Positions 12,700 through 23,408 of a DNA stretch of 64,000 bases are shown piece by piece. Position numbers and translations under genes: made by a program. The stretch is taken from the NCBI GenBank assembly GCA_008638375.1, contig CM018037.1, positions 33,341,076 through 33,405,075 on the forward strand, written 5' to 3'. This DNA is from Nyssa sinensis. Taxonomy: Eukaryota > Streptophyta > Magnoliopsida > Cornales > Nyssaceae. How positions within the stretch are numbered: position 1 is the stretch's first letter; each line of letters starts with the position of its first letter. The notes under the pieces are model-generated. The model was not told where the DNA came from. It searched no databases and saw nothing but the letters and a program-made list of their open reading frames with translations.

Positions 12700-13240
12700 A
12701 ATTTATTTTATAATTCAAAAGAATGAGCTTGAACAAAAAAAATAGAAGTTCGACTACAAATTAGATTAGGTTTAGACAAAAATCTTAAAAACCCTACTTT
12801 ATATTATGTCAAGAGCAAAACTTCTATAAGTACATTCAACAAGCCTTATACATAATATATGTATATATACGCACACATATAAATAATATAAGAAATAAAT
12901 ATGAAAAATAAATATGAATGCACTTTGATTGCATGATATCATTTTTGAAATCTTTTTTAGATGGGATGACAATGCAATTTATTTTATAATTCAGAATGAA
13001 CTTAGACAAAAAAATAGAAGTCCGACTTCAAATCAGGTTGGGCTTAGACAAAGATCTTGAGAATCCGACCTTATATTATGTTAAGAACAAAACTTCTATA
13101 TGTACATTTAACAAGCTTTGTACATAATATATATGTACACATATTTACACACACATATAAATAATATAAGAAATAAATATGAATGCATTTTGATTGCATG
13201 ATATCATTTTTGAAATCTTTTTTAGGTGGGATGACAATGC
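12700..13240. repeat. tandem duplication, two units of about 270 bp
   Basis: Unit 1 (12700-12975) and unit 2 (12976-13240) both start AATTTATTTTATAATTCA and end GGGATGACAATGC. They share long runs such as GATTGCATGATATCATTTTT. The units differ by scattered substitutions and small indels, so the duplication is not recent. No coding potential is seen. Confidence 0.85.
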
Positions 13241-13626
13241 ACTGACTGTTAATATTATTTTTTTAACTTATACTCTTTTTATCTTTTTTCAATTTTTAGA
13301 GATGTACACATTTTGTACTAATAATTTTATGATTGTATATATGCTTGCCAATATAAAATGAAAAATAATTTTTAATAAAGTGTGGTTAAATTTGAGTTTG
13401 GCTTTAACTCGATATGAACATATTTTAGCTCGGAGTTCATCTTTACACTTGAATTGAGCTTGGACATGAGTCTTGCTGCCAAAGTTGCACCCCTATTTCA
13501 AGCACAAGTTAGGATTTTTGGTGATACACAATTATGACGATTGATCATAAGATCATACTAGATTGATGGTTTATACTTTATGTATAAACCATAATTTAAT
13601 GCGGAAGCAGAAATATTTGAGAGAAG
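13241..13626. other. intergenic region, no gene seen
   Basis: AT-rich. The segment near 13480-13500 (AAGTTGCACCCCTATTT) and that near 12640 (ACTAGGGATAGGGC) are weakly complementary. The duplicated block between them may be the inside of an old element, but this is not established. Confidence 0.3.
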
Positions 13627-13806
13627 GGTAATGCTATTAAGAGTTCGTTTGCATGTGCGAATGAGATTTTTATCTATTAAATATTTTAGAGATTGAAATT
13701 TTATTTATCACAATCATTTTAATATCTGAATATATACCAATCCCTAAAACATTTAACAAATAAGAGTTTTGTCTGCACATACAAACGAACTCTTAATAGC
13801 ATTACC
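13627..13806. mobile_element. MITE with long terminal inverted repeats
   Basis: The 180-bp element starts GGTAATGCTATTAAGAGTTC and ends with its exact complement. The perfect arms extend to 25 bp and then continue imperfectly almost to the centre, so one strand can fold into a near-complete hairpin. No transposase is present and the target duplication is not clear. Confidence 0.85.
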
Positions 13807-14241
13807 TTGTAAGAGAATGATACCAAAAAATATATATATGCATACAAAAGCTATAAATGTGTACTAACACGCATGTATAACTTGTTGTAACATAGAAACA
13901 ACTGCAAAGTGATACTATTTACCACAAAAAAAAAAAAAAAAAAAAAAAAGCCAAATGGTATATAGCATAAGTTTTTGCAATGATTCTAAATGGAAAGAAA
14001 TATCTAGCAATAACATAAGATTGGCCTTGTTGACACAACAATAATGGTTTTTGTGGGTAATTGTTGAAATGATTAGTTGCACCCATTAGCTGCTTCAAAT
14101 GTGTACATTACTCTCATAAAAGTCAAATATGTTCTCACAATTAATAGGTCCATCCTAATAATATGAGTTGCATCATTATAAATCTCTATTTGAAGAAACA
14201 AGCAAATTTATAATAATTAATTATATAAGAAAAAGTTTAAA
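13807..14241. other. intergenic region with poly(A) tract
   Basis: AT-rich sequence between two MITEs, including an A run at about 13924-13949. No gene is seen. Confidence 0.4.
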
Positions 14242-14419
14242 GAATAATGTTACTGTAAGCTCAACTTCATATGAAACATGGTGTTTGAACCATTGCGCTG
14301 CATTATCTAAGGATTGAGTTTTCATTTATCTTAGACTACTTTATTTCTAATTCTTAAGCAATCTAATAGTTAAAACACCATTGTCTCATATGCACTTAAA
14401 GCTTACAATAACATTACCC
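14242..14419. mobile_element. MITE, related ends to the 13627 element
   Basis: The left arm AATAATGTTACTGTAAGCT is mirrored at the right end by AGCTTACAATAACATTACC. Inside the arms, CATGGTGTTT is mirrored by AAACACCAT. The size, 178 bp, and the ends (TAATGTTA against TAATGCTA) resemble the MITE 435 bp upstream, which suggests one superfamily. Confidence 0.75.
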
Positions 14420-14829
14420 AATTTTAAATGGATCAAGATGAAATAAATGCTTTGCATTCTTAATTAATAGATGCTCTAAATTAGTAACAACTTTTAAATA
14501 AAGGCATTACATGAAAGCCATGAATTTCAGCTAAGCATGTGGGACTATGTAACTGAAAAAGAAGAAAAATTAAATGTTAGGGTTGAAATCCAGGCATCTG
14601 TAAAAGTAAAGAGAGAAAAAAATGACAATTATGATGAAGATGAAGATGAAAATGAAAAACATGTAAATTCATACAAGTTCTCAGGAAATAAAACTAACAC
14701 AATATGGAAAAGTATGAAATTACTTGAAATTTAAACTTTAACTTAACTTACTGCTTTCAAACACTACATGGAGCTGATGAAAACATTTTTACATATGCGG
14801 ATGTAGAAAACTAAATCAACCTATTCTTC
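14420..14829. other. 3' flank of the ZAT-like gene
   Basis: Presumed 3' untranslated and flanking region of the minus-strand zinc-finger gene. A plus-strand open frame at 14537-14734, rich in Asp, Glu and Lys, has no recognisable domain and is not called. Confidence 0.4.
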
Positions 14830-15889
14830 CTAAACTTCTTCAGGAGGAGGGAAATTGAGGTCTATGAAATGGCCATCAAATTCATCTGAAAGATCGAGGT
14901 CTATGAAATGGCCACCAAATTCATCTGAATTTATAGCATTTTGTGAACTAGAGGCATGGATTTGTAGGTCTATGAAATGACCGCCAAATGCATCAGAATT
15001 TATAGCATTTCGTGAACTGGAGGCATGGATTTTCTTATGCCCACCTAAAGCTTGACCGGACTTGAAAACCCTAGAACAAGATGGACACTTATGGATTTTT
15101 TTTCCAATATTGCCAATATCACCACCAAAATCTACCTCATTTGTTTCTTGGATTTGGACTTTAATCTCTTCTTGCTTTTCTCCACAACGTTCTAGTGCTT
15201 GATGAGATTGAAATGCTTTCTTGCGTGTTTCATATCGATGTGTTCTCTCTACTTGAGCTCGTGGCTGAGTTTGAGTTAAGTATAATGCGTAATCATCATC
15301 TTTGTCATTGTCGGCGTCGTCGTCATCGTTGTCGTCATCATCTTCCATGTAACCACCATTTTCATCTTCATTTGCTTCTTCTTTGTTTTCTTCTACCCTT
15401 TCCTTTCCTTTTTCTTCTTCCACTTTTCGATATGTTCCTTTACCTTTAGAGAGCATTAGAATGGAAAGGGCAACATCTTCGACCGGTGAATTAATAGAGA
15501 CCAAGCTTGTAGACTTTGGCTCGTCTAGTAAATCAACCAAGGCATCGATCAATTTCCAATTTCGTTTTGATCTCCTTCGAGTTAACTTTTGCGGTGACCT
15601 AATTGCACTTCATTTGTTAGAATTAGTCTAATTAAATGAAATCTACATTGAAGAGATATAATTTGGAGGATGAAAATACGTACTTATCTAGATTCTTTCT
15701 TGAGCCGAGAGTTAAAGATGTATCTTCTTGCGCTCGTCCAGAATGAAGAGATGATGAAGTATCTAATTTGATCGAGTCATTGAGTTTTGGAGGAATCGGA
15801 AGAAAGGCTAAGTGAGTTCTCATGTGACCGCCTAAAGCTTTCCCATTTGAAAAACATCGAGAACAAATTCCACATTTGTGTTTCTCCAT
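14830..15889 (-). CDS. ZAT-like C2H2 zinc-finger repressor with repeated EAR tail
   Basis: The exons are 15889-15684 and 15598-14830 on the minus strand. The 85-bp intron is phase 2, GTACGT to TTAG. The product is 324 residues, nuclear by family. Finger 1 (residues 4-26) and finger 3 (238-260) are intact C2H2 fingers with the plant QALGGH/KALGGH helix. Between them lie a basic stretch RRRSKR (76-81), the L-box-like EDVALSILMLS (109-119) and an acidic run (about 154-171). A decayed middle finger at about 190-210 keeps AFQSHQAL but lacks the first Cys pair and the His pair. The tail holds three GGHFIDL/DGHFIDL modules ending in DLNFPP (315-320), an EAR repression motif. The arrangement matches the ZAT1/ZAT4/ZAT9 group, so transcriptional repression is inferred. 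No frameshift is seen. The intron is unusual for this largely intronless family. Confidence 0.87.
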
Positions 15890-17404
15890 TGATGAGAGTA
15901 TAGTGCTAGCTCTCTCTCCCCCCCTCTCTCTCTTGTTAATAACTTGTGTAATTTAGAGTGGAGAACCTTAAATAATAGCTGAAACATTCTTGAGTGAGTT
16001 TGGGGCACGATGTGATAGTACACCCTCTCTATAATATTCTGTCATGTATGTTATGACTTGTTGAAAGAAGTTTGCCATAGCACAAACGAGTCCAAAATAA
16101 GTCCCCCAAATTAACTGTGGATAATTTGCTATCCTCAAATCAAACAAATGAGCTAGATCAACTTTTCCTCTCCTGCGTAACATGGAAATGAAAACCTTGG
16201 CACCGACCGACCGACAGTCAAATAAGTAAACGGATAATAAGGAGAAGATAAAATTCACCATGAATAAAAAGCATACCTTAAATAAAAGTTCTTTCCAAGT
16301 CAAGCTTTATTTCTTTATTTCGATCATGATCCATAATCCTACGAAGCGTGCGAGTTTGGTAAGACATTGATCTAACATCCGATGAGATACCGATCTAACA
16401 TTTGAGCTATCTCATACCTATTTTTGATTTACTTTTCTGAGATATTTAACATGATAACATTACATACACCGATTCAACACATGAAATGAAATGACCTAAG
16501 CGTGATCTCTAGATTGTATTGAGCTAGACAAAAGATATGTTAGATTCGTGCCTAACTACTCTTATATACGTGTCATGTCAGGTTTGACAAATTATTTTTA
16601 GTCATATCAACATACACGACATGACACTATTAAAAGTGCACACTGACACAGTGGTGTACTAGTCCAGTTCAATATTTTTCTAATAATAAACAACCTTATT
16701 GTAAAAGTATAAAAAAACTTACATTGAGCGTTGTTTTGTTAGAGAATTTATAGTGTTTTCTAGGACATATATAAAGTTATTGTTATGATTGTCATTCAAC
16801 CTTTTTGTACCTATCATAAGCTTTTTGATCTGTTCACATTTATCAACTATTATAAATAATAATGTCTCACTCTCTTTCTAATCTGATAATTACTATACTT
16901 GCCCTTGTGTGATATTTTTTATATTTCCCAAACTAAACATATACCTCTCTATTCTATTCTCTAAATTACCTCAAATTTTCCCTCTCACATCACATCAAGA
17001 ATCATAGCTAGTTATCAAATGTGTATTTGCCAATCTGTCATGAACCATTCCCCAACTGTACCTCTCACCGATATTTGGTATATGGAAAGGGAAAAGGCTG
17101 AGGAAAGAGAAAGGGAAACACATTCCATCCCGGCTCACCATTTATTTTCCCTGCAAAGTTCAAAGGAAATGACTTTCTGAACTTAACTAAAAACAAAGTC
17201 TCCTTGTAGAAGTGTATAATGTTAAAAAACTATTCTATTACCATTCACTCCCTTTTCATGTTCATAAAGAGACCTCTTTCTTTCTCGTACTTTCCTTTTC
17301 ATTTTTCATCTATCCTATCAAATGGAACATTAATTCCTAAATCTAGGATAAACCGTTTAGAATTAAGAAAAACTCAGAACAATCGTCCCATCTTTTATTA
17401 TAAA
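15890..17404. other. upstream region of the ZAT-like gene, no gene seen
   Basis: A GA/CT-rich stretch at 15905-15935 would be the zinc-finger leader. The rest is AT-rich. A minus-strand open frame at 15968-16303 has no recognisable domain. A short (CCGA)n tract sits at 16203-16216. Confidence 0.4.
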
Positions 17405-18327
17405 GGTAAATTATACTGATTATTTTTAAAATTTTATTAATTATATCAATCTTTCTTAAAATTTTTGAAATTATATCAATATCTCTTATTTTATTTGACA
17501 ACTATAAATGTCACTTTCTAAGTCAGTTTTTTTTTTCAAAATGAAAAATTTGCACGCCCTTTTCATGTTTTTTTGCGCTTTTTCACTTTTTGATCAAATT
17601 TTTCTTACTTTTTTTTTTAAAGATTCTTTATTTTTTAATTTATGGTAAATAACTTATTTTCATTTATAAAAATAAATTTAAGGTTTTAATCAACATTTAT
17701 TTTAAAATGAAAAAATAAATTGGTCAAATTTGGAAAACGTGAAAACAAAATTGAAAGAGATAGTTTTATCATTTTGAAAAGAAAATTTGGTTGGAGCGAG
17801 TATTTGTAAATTGTCATGCAAAATAAAAAAGGTCAGTATAATTTTATAAATTTTATGAAATGTTAGGAATGGCAACGGGGCCTTGTTTGGGGCAGGGTAC
17901 CCCTTTCCCAATCTCGACCCCGTTTATAATCCCTAGCTCTGCCATCCTGAACCCTTTTTTTTTTCAAAGCGAGTTAAAACTTTTTTTAATAGGTAAATTA
18001 AAATTTCATTACCAAAACAATTAATACAAGAAAAATAATATGAGTGTGATATGAGAAATCTTAACATTAATTTTATATAATATGGTTTATCAATAAAATT
18101 AGTGTACATAGAGATTATCAAAAATTAAAATATAAACAAGGGCGGGATGACCATCCCCGACCCCTGCTGTAAACCCAACCAAGTTTTTAAAACATCACAT
18201 TAATTCTATTTATGAACACTCCACATTTGTCTTACTAAGAATGAGTGTAGCCGGACAAATATATTACCTTTCCTAAAAATATTAATATAATTATAAAAAA
18301 TTTAAAAAGAGATTAGTATAATTTACC
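17405..18327. mobile_element. TIR element of about 920 bp with a nested insertion
   Basis: The left end GGTAAATTATACT and the right end AGTATAATTTACC are inverted complements, and matching extends inward over about 30 bp of AT-rich sequence. A GC-richer block at about 17864-18180, starting GGAATGGCAACGGGG, interrupts it. That block resembles a second inserted family, also marked by GGGCGGGATGACCATCCCCG near its right side. No transposase frame is seen. Confidence 0.55.
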
Positions 18328-18639
18328 CTGACGAACAATAACGCGGATCATGATTTTTGTAATTAACCATCCATGAATCAACGATCATTATATTAACAAT
18401 TTAATATCAAGTCATAAAAATCAATAATTATAATTTTTTTTATTTTATTGACAAGTGATAAGAAATGCACTCACTCTTACTATGCCATGTCGACACTTTT
18501 ATCGATGTACAATAATGTATTTGACTAAAAATAACAAAAATCACATGATATAATAAATGAACAATTTGAGAACATTTTAGAGAGAAGCAAATTCAAATGT
18601 AAAATCAATATTTAAATGGGAACATATGTCTAATTGACT

Positions 18640-19090
18640 TATAGAAGTTTTTCATAATTATAAAGAGTTTTTTTTTTTTTGAGATTTTTGATAATTATAT
18701 TAATTTTATGTAAAATTTTTTAAAATTATAATAATTTTTTTCTACTTTATATGACAATATACAGATATCTCTTATAAGTATATATTTTTTTAAATGATAC
18801 AATTACCTATTTATCTATTTATTTATTTATTTTTACATTTTTCAATTTGACAACTTTTTAAAGATTTTATTATTATTTTATTCAAAAATAAATTTAAGTT
18901 AAATAACTTGTTTTTATTTATATAAAAATAAATTTAAGGTTTTTATTAATATTTATTTGAAAAATGGGAAAAAAATTTAGTCGAAATTAAAAAAATTAAA
19001 AAAGAAGCATGAGAATGATAGTTTTGTCATTTTGATAAAAAAAATTAACTAAGTTTAGCCTATTTTTTTTTCATAAGTATATAATTTTAA
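18640..19090. repeat. diverged copy of the 17405 repeat interior
   Basis: This block shares with 17560-17800 the ordered runs AAAAATAAATTTAAGGTTTT, AACATTTATTT/AATATTTATTT and GATAGTTTT(A/G)TCATTTTGA. It is an older fragment of the same AT-rich family. Ends could not be fixed. Confidence 0.5.
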
Positions 19091-21082
19091 AAATAAAATA
19101 AGACATGTGCATGTATTTTCATATTATTAATACCTTTTACAATATATAATATATATATATATATAATTTTAATAATTAATAATAGAACCAAGGTCCTAAA
19201 ATGACAAAGTCGTATCATTCCACAAAATTGGCTAAAAAAGTGCAAATTTTTTTTTTAAAAATTCATTATTTATTAAGTAATAGAATTATAAATATATTTA
19301 TCATAGAGCAAGTGAATTCTTAAAAAAAATATTAACTAATAAGAATTTATCTATATATATATATATTATACTCAACTTAATTCAACTAAAACCTTATACC
19401 AATTATCGTATCACTCAATTCTTATCTATTTAAGATTATTCTAAAAAATTTCCCCCCCCCCCCACACACACGCATATATATATATATTGTGTGTGTATAT
19501 TATTATATTTTATTCTGTTCAACAACAAATTTACTGGAATTTTCAAGTTAGTTTTCGATGACATTAGTGTTTTTTAATTTTCAATTTATTAAAATTGAAG
19601 ACAATAGTTCTGACATCTCTCCAATTTCTCGAGGATCCAAATTTTGTTATTTCCAATACAAAGTCGACATGATATCAAACTCGCATAAATTTGAGCCTTG
19701 TAAATAATTATCTTTCAAAATTATAAATGACAACAAAACAGATTAGAAATGAGAACCTTTCTTCCCATAAAAATACAATTTCTCATTTAAATTTCATAAT
19801 AGGTGGGATGTGTTCTATCGGGTTTGTATTTATTTTTAAATTTTTATTTTATTAAATTAATTATAAGTAATACATTTTAAAAAATATTACATGTGTTAAA
19901 ATAAAAAATATATATGTCAATAAAGAACTAAAATGACATTATTATTTTTTAAACATATAATTATATCAAGTTTGTTTAAACTTGTAATAATTGAGTTAAA
20001 AAATATCATTATAAACATTAAATATATAATTTAAATTTTTTAATATCCTTTTATATAATCGAGACAAAACAGGATGTCTTCAGGTCAAATCTTAATAAAG
20101 TAGACCTAACTTTATTGAAATGTGTTTATTAAGGACGTGCCATGGCGAGTTCTAAATAATAAATTTTATTGTGAACCAAATTTATTGACTTAATCTGTGA
20201 ACTCTATCAATTATATCTTGTCACATAAATAAATGTTAGCCTTTATGTTTTAAGTAATGCTATTTTTACTATAATATTTTACCAAATTTTATAACCTATT
20301 GATGTGATGTTTGTGTATTAGTTAATTAAGTCTTTTCATCTTGTGCAAGTATTAGTCAATTAAGTCTTTTGGTATTAGTCGAATCAAGCTCATTAAACTC
20401 ACCTAATATAACTAGCACCAACAAGTTTCATTAACTAGTACAAATATGAATTCATTAATACCCGAACAACTATGTCAATATGTACAATTTTTTGGTAAAC
20501 ATTTCATTCAAATGACATTATGTTATAGGTCGAGTTCATGTCAAGTGAATAAACTTAGTTTGTGATGGAATTTATCGATACACATGGAAGGTTGAGCTCA
20601 TTAACATTCGAACAATTACGTCTAACATGTAAATTTTTTTGGTAAACATTTTATTCAAATGATTGTCAAGTGAATAAACTCGATTCATGATACTATTTAG
20701 ACTGTGTGATCAAGCAGAAAATTCAATCGTCTGAGTTCGAGTATTGTCTGATGTAGTTTGGTGCACCTAAAAAGTAATTATGATCCTCAGAAATAGCAAC
20801 TTAGTATAATTCATATAAACTAATTTAAAATATATGTTTTATAATTTATAAATTCGGTACGTCTAAACTGGCCAAAAATGTCTGTTATTAATCCATAAGA
20901 CACAAAAAAAAAAGAAAAAAAAAAAGAAAGAAAAAGAAAAAACCGGAATAATTCGCGATCGATCTATTAAAAAAATAATTATGATCCTCACAAATAAAAA
21001 TCCCGTTAAAAGACATCTGCTAAAGCCTAAAGAAGTCCTAGTCATCAGGTCCTAGTCGTCAGTCTCACGCGGCAATTTCCTC
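19091..21082. other. AT-rich intergenic region before SMC6
   Basis: Very AT-rich, with a C13/CACACA/TATATA/GTGTGT microsatellite cluster at about 19452-19500. Near-duplicate short phrases such as TTTTTTGGTAAACATTT occur at 20490 and 20636. No gene is seen. Confidence 0.4.
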
Positions 21083-21090
21083 TTCCCGCC
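21083..21090 (+). promoter_or_regulatory. E2F-like site upstream of SMC6
   Basis: TTCCCGCC lies 174 bp before the SMC6 start codon, in the only GC-richer stretch of the region. It is one base from the plant E2F core TTTCCCGC. E2F control would fit a chromosome-maintenance gene, but this is a short motif and the match is not exact. Confidence 0.35.
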
Positions 21091-21256
21091 ATTTTTTCCC
21101 AAGCCGAGCTGTAGAAAGGGAGGGGGAGAGAGAGGAGGAGAGAGCATAAACGCTTCTTCTAGACTTCTAGCATACCTATTGGGTCGCTGCGATAACACTT
21201 TCTTACTCATGGTTGTCTGCTTACTTCTTTCAGAATAAACCCTAATTCGCCAGAAA

Positions 21257-23376
21257 ATGGCAAATTCTAGGGTTTTCACGGAATCAACCGCTGCCTCGTA
21301 TGGACCCCAAGCGGGCATCATTTCCAAGATCCGATTAGAGAACTTCATGTGCCACAGTAACTTGCAAATCGAGCTCGGTGATCGAGTCAATTTCGTAACA
21401 GGACAGAACGGAAGTAAGTATCTCTCTATCTATATATCATGTCTTTGCATTTTTATAAGATTGTTGTTTGATTTTGATGAGCATAGGCGGCAAGAGTGCA
21501 ATATTGACGGCATTGTGCATTGCGTTCGGGTGTCGAGCTAAAGGCACGCAAAGGGCAACTACATTGAAGGATTTTATCAAGACTGGTTGCAGGTTTGTGA
21601 TTAATTTTTTTTGTTTTTGTGTGTTTGTATAATTAGTTTGAAAATTGCTTAAATTAAAGGTTTGTGACAGTGCTTGTTTTATTTATATATCGTGAGTGAT
21701 GCGGGACATGCATGTAAGATGCTTTAAAACGTTATATTGACTAGAGTCATAAAGAGATAACAAAGAGATGAACTTGGTTTTAGATTTACAATCAGAAAAC
21801 AATGGAATTTCTTACAATAGCTGCATACTTTCATATTCTTGTTGCTGAAAATGTCAATTTGTTCCTCCCTTATTTGGAGTAAATATGTCAGAAAAGTTGA
21901 TTGAACAGTTGAGAGAGAGAGAGAGAGAGAGAGTTTTACAATTGCACTTCATGTGGTCTTGTTTTGTGTGACTTCTTAAACTTCTAATGCGATTTTTTGT
22001 AACTAATTAAAGTTCATTGATAAAGTGGTAGTGTATAGAGGTAGAGATTAACATTGTCACAGGTGTTCTTCTCTGTATCAATCTTATGTCACGTGGAAGG
22101 GAGGAGAGGAAAACTATGAAGGGAAAGATATAAAATTCATCATTTTCATTATTTGATATACTCACGAGGAGAGAACATAAGAGAAGTGGGAAGAAAAATG
22201 TGTCAATTGAGGAGGGTCTTGAGACGAAAACTTTAGGATGGAAGTTGCAATACAACATATCAATACAATGTCTTCTCTCTTGTAGCAGTGAAAAAAAGAG
22301 AAAAAAAAAGGGTTGTTCATGAATCATGACAGTAAAAGGGCTCCTGCAAGATGGTGATCACAAAAGGGGAGGATATGATGAATGAACAGGTTGAATTGTT
22401 GAAGCCTTTTCTCACTGCACATGATTGTATTGAATCATGGAAAAGTTATTGACTTGTCTATCACTTATAACAAGTCTTAAGCAACACTTATTATTATTTT
22501 TCATTTGCTAATCTGTGTACAACATCATATTCTAACTCTGGCATTCTGCTATAAGTGCTCTTTACATTAACTAGTTCATGTATTATTTACAGAGACATGT
22601 TTTCTCAAGAATAACTGGTGATAAAGTTCTTGGCTGATGTAGTTTTTGGTTCAAGATTGTTAGCAACACTGTGAGGTAGTCGTTGATGTTTATGATAAAT
22701 CATTTTGTAAAGGAGATTATAACAAGCACACAAATTTTTCTTTCTTTAGGTGAACCATTAGAAAGCTGAAGAGCGCAAAAAGGGAATGAATCTCATTCCT
22801 AGGTTTCGAAAGATCAGTTGCCAACCTTGTCAGATTTGTTTCCACCCACAATGAACTATTAAGGCGAGTCTTGCACACTGTCTCCATTATAGCTTGCAAT
22901 GGCTTTTGTAGTCAGTCAACAAGTGCATTAAGATAATGGCTTGAGTTGTGAAACTTGTGTTTTCGACAAGGGATAACAAGTGAAATAATTGTTAAGTGAA
23001 AAATTAAATAAGCAAGTACTTAGACTTTGAGAAAGAATAGGGTTGTATATTACCCTTAAGTTAAAGCTTGTGGTGAACCATGGAGTTAGCCATTGGCTGC
23101 TCTGCTGTTGACTTACTGGACCTGTGGCAGTTGAGATTGTTTCAAGGACAAATGATCAATTTTGATTTGCGGGAGGATGAACTAGCTGCAATGTATTAGG
23201 TGCACCATAGAATACTAATAGCTCTGATTTTAATCCATGCAGCAAGCAGGATAGTGGAGAGTTTCATAGTTCTTATGCTTATGGAATCAAGGTGCACTCA
23301 TTTGGCCGCATTCTTTGAAATAATGGATATGTTCATGATTTAGGGGATGTGTGGTAGGAATTATCTCTATTTATTG

Positions 23377-23408
<32 letters not shown>

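Noticed and set aside
14537..14734. Acidic plus-strand open frame near the ZAT-like gene
   Set aside because: Low-complexity Asp/Glu/Lys composition, no homologue recognised, and it overlaps the presumed 3' region of the opposite-strand gene.
15968..16303. Minus-strand open frame of 111 codons upstream of the ZAT-like gene
   Set aside because: No recognisable domain; AT-rich hydrophobic translation typical of chance frames.
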